A program made the position numbers and the translations under genes. Shown here one piece after another: positions 1-6,900 of a stretch of 7,277 nucleotides of DNA. Each line of letters begins with the position of its first letter. Position 1 is the stretch's first letter. Source of the stretch: an uncultured Clostridia bacterium (GTDB lineage Bacteria; Bacillota; Clostridia; RGIG6154); contig CAKSHV010000066.1 of assembly GCA_934457515.1 (NCBI GenBank), forward strand, positions 1-7,277, written 5' to 3'. Below the pieces are notes generated by a model. That model searched no databases. It was not told where the DNA came from and saw only the letters and a program-made list of their open reading frames with translations.

Positions 1-14
1 ATGCGTTTCCACAC
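1..14 (-). CDS. Probable start of the next operon gene (5' fragment only)
   Basis: Just downstream of the ATP-grasp stop codon, the minus strand carries a GGAGA Shine-Dalgarno (25-21), six bases, then a GTG (14-12) followed by open codons reading M-W-K-R up to the window edge. No terminator lies between this and the preceding gene, so the operon probably continues. Only four full codons are visible and nothing can be said about the product. A TTG directly after the Shine-Dalgarno is in the same frame but too close to it to be the likely start. Confidence 0.35.
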
Positions 15-33
15 TATCAATCTCCAAACTTTA

Positions 34-942
34 TTATTTACAATATTTTTTAGAACCGGTATACTCTGAAATATTAAGCATTTTTCCCCATTCCAAATCA
101 TAAGAATCAGGATTAAAGGGCATCATTCCGCCGCTCGGCGTGAATGTAAGCTCCGCAAAATAATATGTGTCGTTTGCAATAAAGAAATCTGCCCGCACAA
201 ACGGAAAATCCGCGCAAAGCGTTTTTGCATCCTCTAACATGCGGTCAAAAAAAGAGGGCAATTCAATGCTGCTAATATCGGTATAATCGGTTCGAACCAT
301 AGGCATTTTTTTGCCATCCAAATAAAAGAAGCCGATTTTCGCTTCCCTGTCGTGAATTAAATCAGAGGAAACATAAATATATTTCGGCTCGCCGTTAAAA
401 CAGAAAAATTTGTAGTCGGTAATGCACTCGCCCAAAAATTCTTCGCAAACAATCATTCTCGGCTGAATTTTCGAATAATGAAATTCAATGTTATAGGCGC
501 CAAAATCCTCTTTAAGCCACTTGTTGAGCTGCTTAACGGTTGCTTCTTTGTCTAACTTATCCTTGTCGGGAACCAAAATGTTATAAGCACAGCCGTGTGC
601 ACATTTTAAAACAAATTTTTGAGGCAACTCGTCCCAGTTGATTTTTTGTGCATCATCCCAGGCACCGAGGAGCGGAACCGTAATGCTATCCAGCCCCTTG
701 TCGTGAATATAAGAGCGAACCGCAAACTTATCCGCACACTGCACAACCAGCGGCATTTTAGGGTATGCGTGAATTTTCATCCACTGAATTTTTTCATTAA
801 ACGTCTTCGGATTCTTTAAATCCACGTTCTTCTTTAAAACGACTTTAGAGTATATTTTGCTGACGGTTTCGGGAGGCAAAATCTTTGCAGCCGCAACCTG
901 CCCTTTTCTTCTCAATTTGTAAAAAACAGAATCTCTATCCAA
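34..942 (-). CDS. TupA-like ATP-grasp family protein (polysaccharide cluster)
   Basis: This matches the TupA-like ATP-grasp family, named for the Bacillus teichuronopeptide protein TupA and often found in capsule and exopolysaccharide clusters, where it is frequently mislabelled a glycosyltransferase. Numbered from the upstream ATG at 951, the hallmarks are NPKTFNEKIQWMK (47-59), DKFAVR (74-79), FVLKCAHG (113-120), the CEEFL strand (169-173), DYKFFCFNGEPKYIY (179-193), RADFF (253-257) and FAELTFTPSGG (265-275), whose Glu is the likely metal ligand. About 300 residues is normal for the family, and there is no signal peptide. ATP-grasp enzymes form amide-type bonds through acyl phosphates, so ligation of an amino acid or similar acid to an amino sugar is plausible but inferred. 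Start choice: GGAGG (956-952) touches the ATG at 951, which is too close, whereas the TTG at 942 lies nine bases away. It begins 43 bases after the upstream glycosyltransferase gene. Confidence 0.85.
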   Translation of the reverse strand: MDRDSVFYKLRRKGQVAAAKILPPETVSKIYSKVVLKKNVDLKNPKTFNEKIQWMKIHAYPKMPLVVQCADKFAVRSYIHDKGLDSITVPLLGAWDDAQKINWDELPQKFVLKCAHGCAYNILVPDKDKLDKEATVKQLNKWLKEDFGAYNIEFHYSKIQPRMIVCEEFLGECITDYKFFCFNGEPKYIYVSSDLIHDREAKIGFFYLDGKKMPMVRTDYTDISSIELPSFFDRMLEDAKTLCADFPFVRADFFIANDTYYFAELTFTPSGGMMPFNPDSYDLEWGKMLNISEYTGSKKYCK

Positions 943-951
943 CGTACGCAT

Positions 952-956
952 CCTCC
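952..956 (-). promoter_or_regulatory. Shine-Dalgarno that favours a TTG start
   Basis: The minus strand reads GGAGG immediately followed by ATG (951-949). Zero spacing would not allow normal initiation on that ATG. The in-frame TTG at 942-940 has nine bases of spacing, which fits. I see no other Shine-Dalgarno suitable for the ATG. Confidence 0.6.
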
Positions 957-985
957 GGATTCAAACCAAAGCAGCTTAAACGATT

Positions 986-1762
986 TTATCTGCCTTCGGT
1001 TTTTATTTCGTAATTTTTCTTTTTCAGCACACCGTAAAACATGTTCATAACGGCAAACCAAAGTGCAATCGGCGCCGGCTTTTCATCGCAAAAATGAAAC
1101 AAGTCGTAATGACTTTTTAACTTTTTACGTAGCTTATCATGCGAAATTGATTTCTTTCTGATTCTGTATTTCGCAAGATTTTCCGGCAGCAAATAACAGG
1201 TTGCTTTTTTGCAAAGCTGAAGCAAAATCGCGTAATCGTTGTTTTTCTTAATGTCTTTTATCTGTATCAGACCCATTGTATCAGAATTATACATAAAAGT
1301 CAAGCAGCCGGGATAGCCGTAGTTATACATTTTTCGCTTTGTAACCGTCTTCGGGCCAGTCACATAAATGTTTAAAGGTTTTGATTCTTCATCAATTTTT
1401 TCATAATCGTGATAGGAAAAATCATATCCGTTTTTTTCCATAAACGCAATCTGCTTTTCTAACTTTTCGGGTTCCCATAAATCGTCCGAATCCAAAAAAG
1501 CAATCCATTTTCCTTTTGCCTCGCGCATAGCCCTGTTCCGCGTCAGCGCAGCACCGCTGTTCTTTTCGTTTTTAAAATAGCGGATTCTGTCATCATCAAA
1601 CGAAGCAACCACCTCATCGGTGTTATCCGTCGAGCAATCGTCCACAATAATCAGCTCTAAATTTTTATGTGTCTGGTTTAAAACCGAGTAAATGGACTCT
1701 GCAATATATCCCGCCGTATTCCAGGACGGCATAATAACCGACACCAAATTATCATCACGCAT
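986..1762 (-). CDS. Family 2 glycosyltransferase (GT-A fold, TuaG-like)
   Basis: This 258-residue cytoplasmic enzyme would transfer a sugar from a nucleotide donor to a lipid-linked acceptor. The GT-A nucleotide-binding domain is complete: LVSVIMPSWN (6-15), SVLNQTHKNLELIIVDDCS (26-44), NSGAALTRNRA (68-78) and the metal-binding DSDD (91-94) in WIAFLDSDDLW. The likely catalytic-base segment is NNDYAILLQL (174-183), and YRIRKKSIS (199-207) closes the domain. The FSYHDYEKID stretch (115-124) and the PGCLTFMY segment (151-158) resemble TuaG of teichuronic acid synthesis, but substrate cannot be read from sequence. There is no transmembrane segment, and the C-terminus is rich in lysine. The open frame extends 20 codons further upstream, but the ATG at 1762 has AAGGAG seven bases before it and starts just ahead of the conserved domain. 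It overlaps the stop of the preceding gene by eight bases (ATGCGTGA), which suggests translational coupling. Confidence 0.92.
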   Translation of the reverse strand: MRDDNLVSVIMPSWNTAGYIAESIYSVLNQTHKNLELIIVDDCSTDNTDEVVASFDDDRIRYFKNEKNSGAALTRNRAMREAKGKWIAFLDSDDLWEPEKLEKQIAFMEKNGYDFSYHDYEKIDEESKPLNIYVTGPKTVTKRKMYNYGYPGCLTFMYNSDTMGLIQIKDIKKNNDYAILLQLCKKATCYLLPENLAKYRIRKKSISHDKLRKKLKSHYDLFHFCDEKPAPIALWFAVMNMFYGVLKKKNYEIKTEGR

Positions 1763-2498
1763 GCGTAAGCTCCTTTTCATCTTCCTGTTCCGCCTTGGCA
1801 TATTCCTTGCCGCAAACCGCAAGAACCGTCATAATCATCAGTTTTAAATCCCGTACAAATGTAAAATTCTTTAAATATGCCAAATTATATTCCATCTTTT
1901 TCGGCAAAATTTCGTTTATATACGTTTCGTCCGCATTTTCGGATTCGGAAAGCAATCTTTCCTCATCTTTGTAATAAATGCTTGAAAGCGAAGTAACACC
2001 TGCCGGCAATAAAAGCGTTGCAAACATCTCATCCGAATATGCGGCAACATACTTTTCAACCTCGGGGCGCGTGCCAACAAAGCTCATTTCACCCTTTAAA
2101 ATGTTCAAAAGCTGCAAAAGCTCATCTAACCGATATTTCCGAAGCGTACGTCCGACCCGCGTCACACGCGCGTCGTGCTTCACCGTCACTTGCGTGCCGA
2201 GAGCCTCGGCATTTTCCACCATGGTTCGAAATTTATAAATATAAAACGGTTTTGCATTTTTTGTAATTCGCTTTTGCTTAAACACAACATGCCCCGGCGA
2301 ATCCAGCTTAATCAAAATTGCAATAATGAGAATAACAGGGCTTAATAAAATCAGGAGAATAAGCGAACACAAAATGTCGAATACACGTTTAAGCATCAGG
2401 CTCGCTCTCTTTTTGCTCATATGCGCCTTATACTCCAAAACCGCATCGGACTGCATTCGCAAAGCAAAGTCGTGCTCTTTCAAAGACACCGTATTCAC
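1755..2498 (-). CDS. Monotopic phosphoglycosyl transferase (bacterial sugar transferase)
   Basis: This is the initiating enzyme of glycan assembly: it transfers a sugar 1-phosphate from a UDP-sugar to undecaprenyl phosphate at the inner membrane face. The family signature is complete. KRVFDI (37-42) precedes one hydrophobic re-entrant helix (about 40-64) with a central Ser-Pro (53-54), followed by SPGHVVFKQKRI (67-78), YKFRTM (88-93), and GRTLRKYRLDELLQLLN (116-132) with the catalytic Asp-Glu pair (125-126). The closing motif is MSFVGTRPEV (138-147), with Thr where many relatives have Pro. At 247 residues it is a short PglC/EpsL-type enzyme without the multi-pass N-terminal half of WbaP-type proteins, though it has about 35 extra residues before the membrane helix. 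The start is GTG at 2498, directly after the aminotransferase stop, with GGAGG eight bases upstream. The donor sugar is unknown; an amino sugar is suggested only by the neighbouring gene. Confidence 0.94.
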   Translation of the reverse strand: MNTVSLKEHDFALRMQSDAVLEYKAHMSKKRASLMLKRVFDILCSLILLILLSPVILIIAILIKLDSPGHVVFKQKRITKNAKPFYIYKFRTMVENAEALGTQVTVKHDARVTRVGRTLRKYRLDELLQLLNILKGEMSFVGTRPEVEKYVAAYSDEMFATLLLPAGVTSLSSIYYKDEERLLSESENADETYINEILPKKMEYNLAYLKNFTFVRDLKLMIMTVLAVCGKEYAKAEQEDEKELTHA

Positions 2499-3701
2499 TC
2501 ACAAAACCTCCAATACCGATTTTGCCGTTTCAACCACATATTTTGCGTCATCAAGGTCCATCAGCGAGTTTAACGGCAGTGTAACCTCATTTTCAAATTG
2601 TTTAAAAGCATTGGGATAATTTTGAATATCAAATCCCATATTCTTATAAGCCGTATGCATAGGCAGCGGTTTGTAATGCACATTGCACGCAATACCTGCC
2701 TCCGCCATTTTCGTAATAAACGCATTTCTGAATTTGCTGTCTTTGCCGTTTAAGCGCATTAAATACAAATGCCCGCTCGATTGATATTCATCCGTAAAAT
2801 GCTTCAGCATAGAAACGTTTAAATCGGAAAGGCCGCTGTCATAGCAGGAAATCAAAGCTCTCCGCTTTGCCAGAATGTCCGCATACCGCTCCATTTGCCC
2901 TAATCCGATTGCCGCCATAATGTCGGTCATATTGCATTTATAAGCAGGCATCACAATGTCATATTCCCATGCGCCGAGCTTTGTTTTCGCCAGTGCGTCT
3001 TTTGACTGGCCATGTAAAGATAATAGCATGAATTGCTTGTAAATTTCTTCGTTATCAAGTCCCGGAATCGTGCGCCATGCAACCGCGCCGCCTTCCGCCG
3101 TTGTTAAATTCTTAACAGCATGGAAAGAAAACGACGTAAAGTCCGCAACCGATCCGCTCATTTTTCCTTTATAAGAAGCACCGAACCCGTGCGCCGAATC
3201 GGCAAGCACCAAAATCCGTCCCAGTGCCGCCTGATATGCATTGTCCGCATGAAATAACTGTTTTTTTGCGTTTACGATTTCAAAAATTTTGTCGTAATCG
3301 CACATCACACCCGCGATATCAACGGGAATAATAGCTTTGGTGCGCTCGGTTATCGCCTGCTGCAGCTTGTCATAATCCATCTGATAGCTGTCGGGCGCTG
3401 TGTCAACCAACACAAGCTTTGCCCCCACATGACAAACAACACTTGCGCTCGCAGTATATGTATATGCACTTGTGATAACTTCGTCACCCTCGCCGATGCC
3501 GAATAAACGAAGTGAAAGTTCAAGCGCCGCCGTTGCGGAGTTTAAACAAACGGCTTTTTTCGTTCCGCAATAGGAAGCAATTTTCTTTTCAAATTCTTTG
3601 GTTTTCGGACCGGTTGTAATCCAGCCGCTTTTCAAAACTTCTACCACCTTGCCAATTTCATTTTGCGAAATATCGGGTGGTGAAAATGGAATTTTTCTCA
3701 C
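2499..3701 (-). CDS. DegT/DnrJ/EryC1/StrS-family PLP sugar aminotransferase
   Basis: This is a 400-residue fold-type I PLP enzyme of the family that aminates keto-sugar nucleotides, for example UDP-4-keto sugars, using glutamate as donor. Numbered from the upstream ATG at 3722, the hallmarks are IPFSPPDI (11-18), SGWITTGPKT (32-41), CLNSATAALELSL (59-71) in the phosphate-binding region, EVITSAYTYTASA (81-93), IPVDIAG (132-138), ADSAHGFGA (174-182) with the PLP-ring Asp at 175, and SFHAVKNLTTAEGGA (199-213) with the Schiff-base lysine at 204. The C-terminal part includes CNVHYKPLP (346-354). About ten extra residues sit between DYDKI and ILVLADSAH. I start it at GTG 3701 because GGGGGA lies six bases upstream, the ATG at 3722 has no Shine-Dalgarno, and the protein then begins MRKIPFSPPDI, typical of the family. 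It is the first gene after the promoter at 3791-3763. The exact sugar substrate cannot be told. Confidence 0.93.
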   Translation of the reverse strand: MRKIPFSPPDISQNEIGKVVEVLKSGWITTGPKTKEFEKKIASYCGTKKAVCLNSATAALELSLRLFGIGEGDEVITSAYTYTASASVVCHVGAKLVLVDTAPDSYQMDYDKLQQAITERTKAIIPVDIAGVMCDYDKIFEIVNAKKQLFHADNAYQAALGRILVLADSAHGFGASYKGKMSGSVADFTSFSFHAVKNLTTAEGGAVAWRTIPGLDNEEIYKQFMLLSLHGQSKDALAKTKLGAWEYDIVMPAYKCNMTDIMAAIGLGQMERYADILAKRRALISCYDSGLSDLNVSMLKHFTDEYQSSGHLYLMRLNGKDSKFRNAFITKMAEAGIACNVHYKPLPMHTAYKNMGFDIQNYPNAFKQFENEVTLPLNSLMDLDDAKYVVETAKSVLEVL

Positions 3702-3707
3702 GTTATT

Positions 3708-3713
3708 TCCCCC
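3708..3713 (-). promoter_or_regulatory. Shine-Dalgarno deciding the aminotransferase start
   Basis: GGGGGA on the minus strand, followed by AATAAC and then GTG (3701-3699). It lies inside the longer open frame that starts with ATG at 3722, so that ATG would place the site within the coding sequence. The region before the ATG is AT-rich with no comparable site. Confidence 0.6.
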
Positions 3714-3762
3714 GCATGTCATAATTTAAAACACAAAAAAATATCATATAACTACATAAACG

Positions 3763-3791
3763 ATTGTATCACAAATTCTATGTTTTGTCAA
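3763..3791 (-). promoter_or_regulatory. SigA-type promoter of the polysaccharide operon
   Basis: The minus strand carries a perfect -35 box TTGACA (3791-3786), a spacer of exactly 17 bases, and a -10 box TACAAT (3768-3763) preceded by TGA, which gives an extended -10 (TGATACAAT). Transcription should start near 3756, leaving a leader of about 55 bases before the GTG at 3701. The leader is AT-rich and shows no obvious riboswitch or operator. The match to consensus suggests strong, probably constitutive initiation, with any control acting elsewhere. Confidence 0.85.
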
Positions 3792-3806
3792 TGTATTTCC
3801 TCGTTT

Positions 3807-3881
3807 TTTCAAACGTTTGTATAAATAGAAAAAGACCGCATTCTATGCGGTTATGCGGTTATTTCATACAAACGCTTGAAA
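3807..3881 (-). repeat. Nested inverted repeat in the intergenic region
   Basis: The outer arms are 16 bases each, TTTCAAACGTTTGTAT (3807-3822) and ATACAAACGCTTGAAA (3866-3881), and are reverse complements except at one position. In RNA from the minus strand that position is a G-U pair; in plus-strand RNA it would be an A-C mismatch, so the structure fits minus-strand transcription. An inner hairpin sits between the arms. The element could be a processing or termination structure, a small RNA, or a MITE-like remnant. I see no flanking target duplication. Confidence 0.6.
3823..3860 (-). terminator. Inner hairpin with T-rich tail (secondary terminator)
   Basis: On the minus strand a seven-base stem ACCGCAT / ATGCGGT (3851-3845 with 3841-3835, three-base loop) is followed by CTTTTTCTATTT (3834-3823), the layout of a Rho-independent terminator. 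The octamer AACCGCAT occurs twice in tandem before the loop, so the 3' arm could pair with either copy. It lies between the main terminator and the operon promoter, so it would block read-through from the surface-protein gene. Confidence 0.6.
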
Positions 3882-3930
3882 TCCGAAAATTTTTTAACAA
3901 AATTTCATTTTGTTTTTAAAATCAGACACA

Positions 3931-3958
3931 AAAAAACGGGAATAAATTCCCGTTTTTC
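3931..3958 (-). terminator. Rho-independent terminator of the surface-protein gene
   Basis: An 11-base stem AAAAACGGGAA / TTCCCGTTTTT (3932-3942 with 3947-3957) encloses a four-base loop. Read on the minus strand it starts 18 bases after the TAA at 3977-3975 and ends in a run of six T. The core is CGGGAA/TTCCCG, and the symmetric A/T flanks mean it could also work on the plus strand, though no plus-strand gene needs it. Confidence 0.88.
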
Positions 3959-3974
3959 ATAGTGTAAAATACGT

Positions 3975-6900
3975 TTAAAACCCGATTTTCGCCGTCTCGC
4001 AAAGCGGAATCATGGTTTCAAAACTCTTCCAAAGCATTGCGCAAACGCGGTCCGCATTTTTTTGGTTTAACCCCATTTCCTCAAGCGTTACCGCCATGTC
4101 TTTTGCAATCTCTTTCTTTTTAACGTCAATCAGTCTGTCACCGCCGTAGCTTGCCACAATCAAAACGCAGGCGCCGTCTGTCTGCTCTGCCGTAACCGTG
4201 CTTCCGTCAAAAAATATAAATGTTGCAGGCTTTTCAGACGTAAAGCTGTCTTTTCCGCTTCGGTACACCCTATCGCCCGAAAAAGAAGGATATGCGTCTT
4301 TGTCCAAAGTCTGGCGCCAAATATAAGAATTGTCAAGCCCGCCGTTTAACAGATATGCCGCGCGTCCCGAACTCCATTCTAAAACCGATTCGGCCTTGTG
4401 ATTTGCAGCGCCCGAGCCGATAAACGGCGTCGCACCCTCGCTGTACACACAGTTTTTAACGCTGTCGCTGCACTTTCTGACCGTTCCGATTAGTGCCGCA
4501 CCGCTTGAATATCCCGCCGAAAACGAGTTTTTAAGGCCACCGAATTTCTCATTGTTGATATATCCCAAAACGCCGCCGACCATGCCATTTTCCGCACCTG
4601 TAATGCTGCCGGTAAACCCGCAGTATAAAACAGTAACATTTTCATTTGCATAGCCCAAAATGCCGCCCAGGCAGTTTGACGCATTCGGCAGATTGATTGT
4701 GCCGCCGTACAAACATTTTTCAACCGTCAGCGAGCCGGACAAACTCTCGGAACTGCCCGCAACGCCGCCGACATGTTTTGCAACACCTGTGCCCGAAATA
4801 TTTACATCAGACACAATACCCGAAACAACAGCGCCGCCCTTTGCAATGCCGACCGCACCGCCGATATGCGTGTAGTTGCCGTCAACAGTAATAGCGCCCG
4901 AAATGCTGAAATTCTTAACCGTTCCGCCGTTTACCACGCCGAAAAGTCCCTGTTTGTTGTCAGATACGGTTAAAGCGTAGTTTGAAATCGTCTTTCCCTT
5001 TCCGTCAAATATGCCCTTAAACGGGTTTGCCGCCGTGCCGATTACAGCGCTTTTTCCGCCCATATCAATGTCATTTGCCAAAACAGCGTTCAGTGTTTTT
5101 CCGCTGTTAATCTGACCTGCAAACCACTGCAGCTGTTCAACTGTTGAAATTTCCACAAAACCGTCATTGTCCGAATCGATTGCCTTTACCTCATACCCGC
5201 AGGCACATGTGCCGATATCGCCCAAATCATGCGTGTGCGGAACAACACTTACAGACTGCAAAATTTTGTCGGTATACATATTCACAAGCGCGCCGCTCGT
5301 GCCTTGCAGCGCATAGCCGTCTGCCAGTAAATCGGAAACCAATCCGCCATTCAAAGCCGTAATATTTTCAAATGTTCCGCCGGAAATCCGTGCATTTTTA
5401 CCGGTTGCGGCAAGGTTCTTCACAGTTCCGCCCGAAACATTTAATTGTGCAGAACCCGAAAGGCTTATTTTATTCACCGTACCGTACTCTACTTCAAGCT
5501 GCGCCGCGCCGGCAAGCGAAATTTCGCTGACCGTTGCCGCATGTTCAAGCCCCAGCTTTATTTTTGTGTCGCCGCTTAACGCAAAACCGTCTCTGTCCGC
5601 ATAATACAGTCTAAGCAGTTTTCCCTCATTTTCTTTCTTCACCGCTTCATCCAAAGCATCCGAAACGCGAACAAAGTACTTGTTGTCTTTAAGCGCACTG
5701 CCTGAATTATCCTCAAGCACAGCGGAATTGATAACCGCACGTCCGTCGTCCATAGGAATATCCATATATCCGTCATTGCCCTTGATATAGTTTTGGAACG
5801 TATATTCCCCCGGCTCGGTCGCAGTCGGAATTTCCTCCGTCCATTCACCGCTGTCGCCAAACCGATACATCATAACACCGTTGAATATTTGCGGAACTGA
5901 ATGCACCAGCTGCTGCGGAGAACCCGTGTATGTATATTGTGAATAAATGTTCCAAGCCATAACTACATTTCCGTCCAGGTCAACCGCAGGTTCCGGCATT
6001 ATATATCCCGGCCGTGATACGCCTATACGAATTTCAAACGGCTCTGTCTTTGTAACATATTTTTCGGCACTAAGATTATAGATGATACCGTTATATTCAA
6101 CTTTCTTTTCACCGAGACATGCAGACAAAACCGCACACACCTTATAGGCTCCTATTCCCGGAAACATACTGTATTTAAGTGTAGCGGTTGTAGTCTTATC
6201 TTTAACGGGGTAACGCTCCCAAGGCTCCGTTGTCTTGTCCAACTTGGTAAAATTATCGGACAGCCACCCATAAGCAAGCTTTGTTTCACTGCCGTCTTCA
6301 TTTATTAAAATAAAGCCATCAATATTATATGCCGACTTTTCATAATAAGGCGTTTCGTGAAAATTAATCGGAATCTTAATTTCTTCGCCGACTTTTGCCT
6401 CCACATCGGCAACCGGGTCTGTCTTAAACGAAATTGGGCGCACAACGGCGTTTGCCATACTCTGTACCGCGGCAATGTCGTACCAGTACACGTTTTTATC
6501 ATTATTATCCGTATCATCTTTTTGAATACAGAATGTATCCTCTATCAAATGGTCACAAATGTTTTTGCCGTCGGTTGTCGAAAGAATTCCGTACGTTCCG
6601 CCGCCTAACTTTCCGCCCGCGCCGATTTTGCCGACAGGGATATTTCCTTTGCCGAAAACCCCTGCGCCGTTTTGCATAATGAGTGCGCCGCATGTAACGT
6701 CATAGCCGTTTAAATCCAATGTGAAATCGCCGTCAAGAATTATATTCTCCTTGGTCGAGACCGGAGCAAACAGCAATAATCTGCACCCGGCGTTTTCGGA
6801 AAGTGCCGCATTTTTGAGTGCCTCGTCAAATGTGTCAAAATACGCGTCAGGCTTGTTTTTGCGGATGATCTTTGCAGCATAACTGCCCACCGAAAGCGCA

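Noticed and set aside
1763..1822. N-terminal 20-codon extension of the glycosyltransferase
   Set aside because: It would overlap the preceding gene by 68 bases, is a run of Arg/Met/Lys residues unlike the family, and lacks the good AAGGAG site that serves the ATG at 1762.
1978..2619. Plus-strand open frames opposite the phosphoglycosyl transferase and the end of the aminotransferase
   Set aside because: They are antisense to two well-supported genes with complete catalytic motifs and have no domain of their own.
3896..3914. AT-only hairpin AACAAAAT / ATTTTGTT between the two terminators
   Set aside because: An eight-base stem with a single G-C pair is expected by chance in such AT-rich sequence and is too weak to call a terminator.
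4490..4973. Short open frames on both strands within the GLUG region
   Set aside because: They are shadow frames of a repetitive Gly/Ala-rich coding sequence, and their translations resemble no protein.
4480..5534. CRISPR-like or recent tandem DNA repeat in the region of repeated protein units
   Set aside because: The units are similar only in protein pattern; the DNA copies differ and there are no constant repeats with spacers.
6357..6679. Overlapping plus-strand open frames of about 80 codons opposite the surface-protein gene
   Set aside because: They lie antisense to a long coding frame, show Arg/Cys/His-rich low-complexity composition, have no recognisable domain and give no reason to expect transcription.
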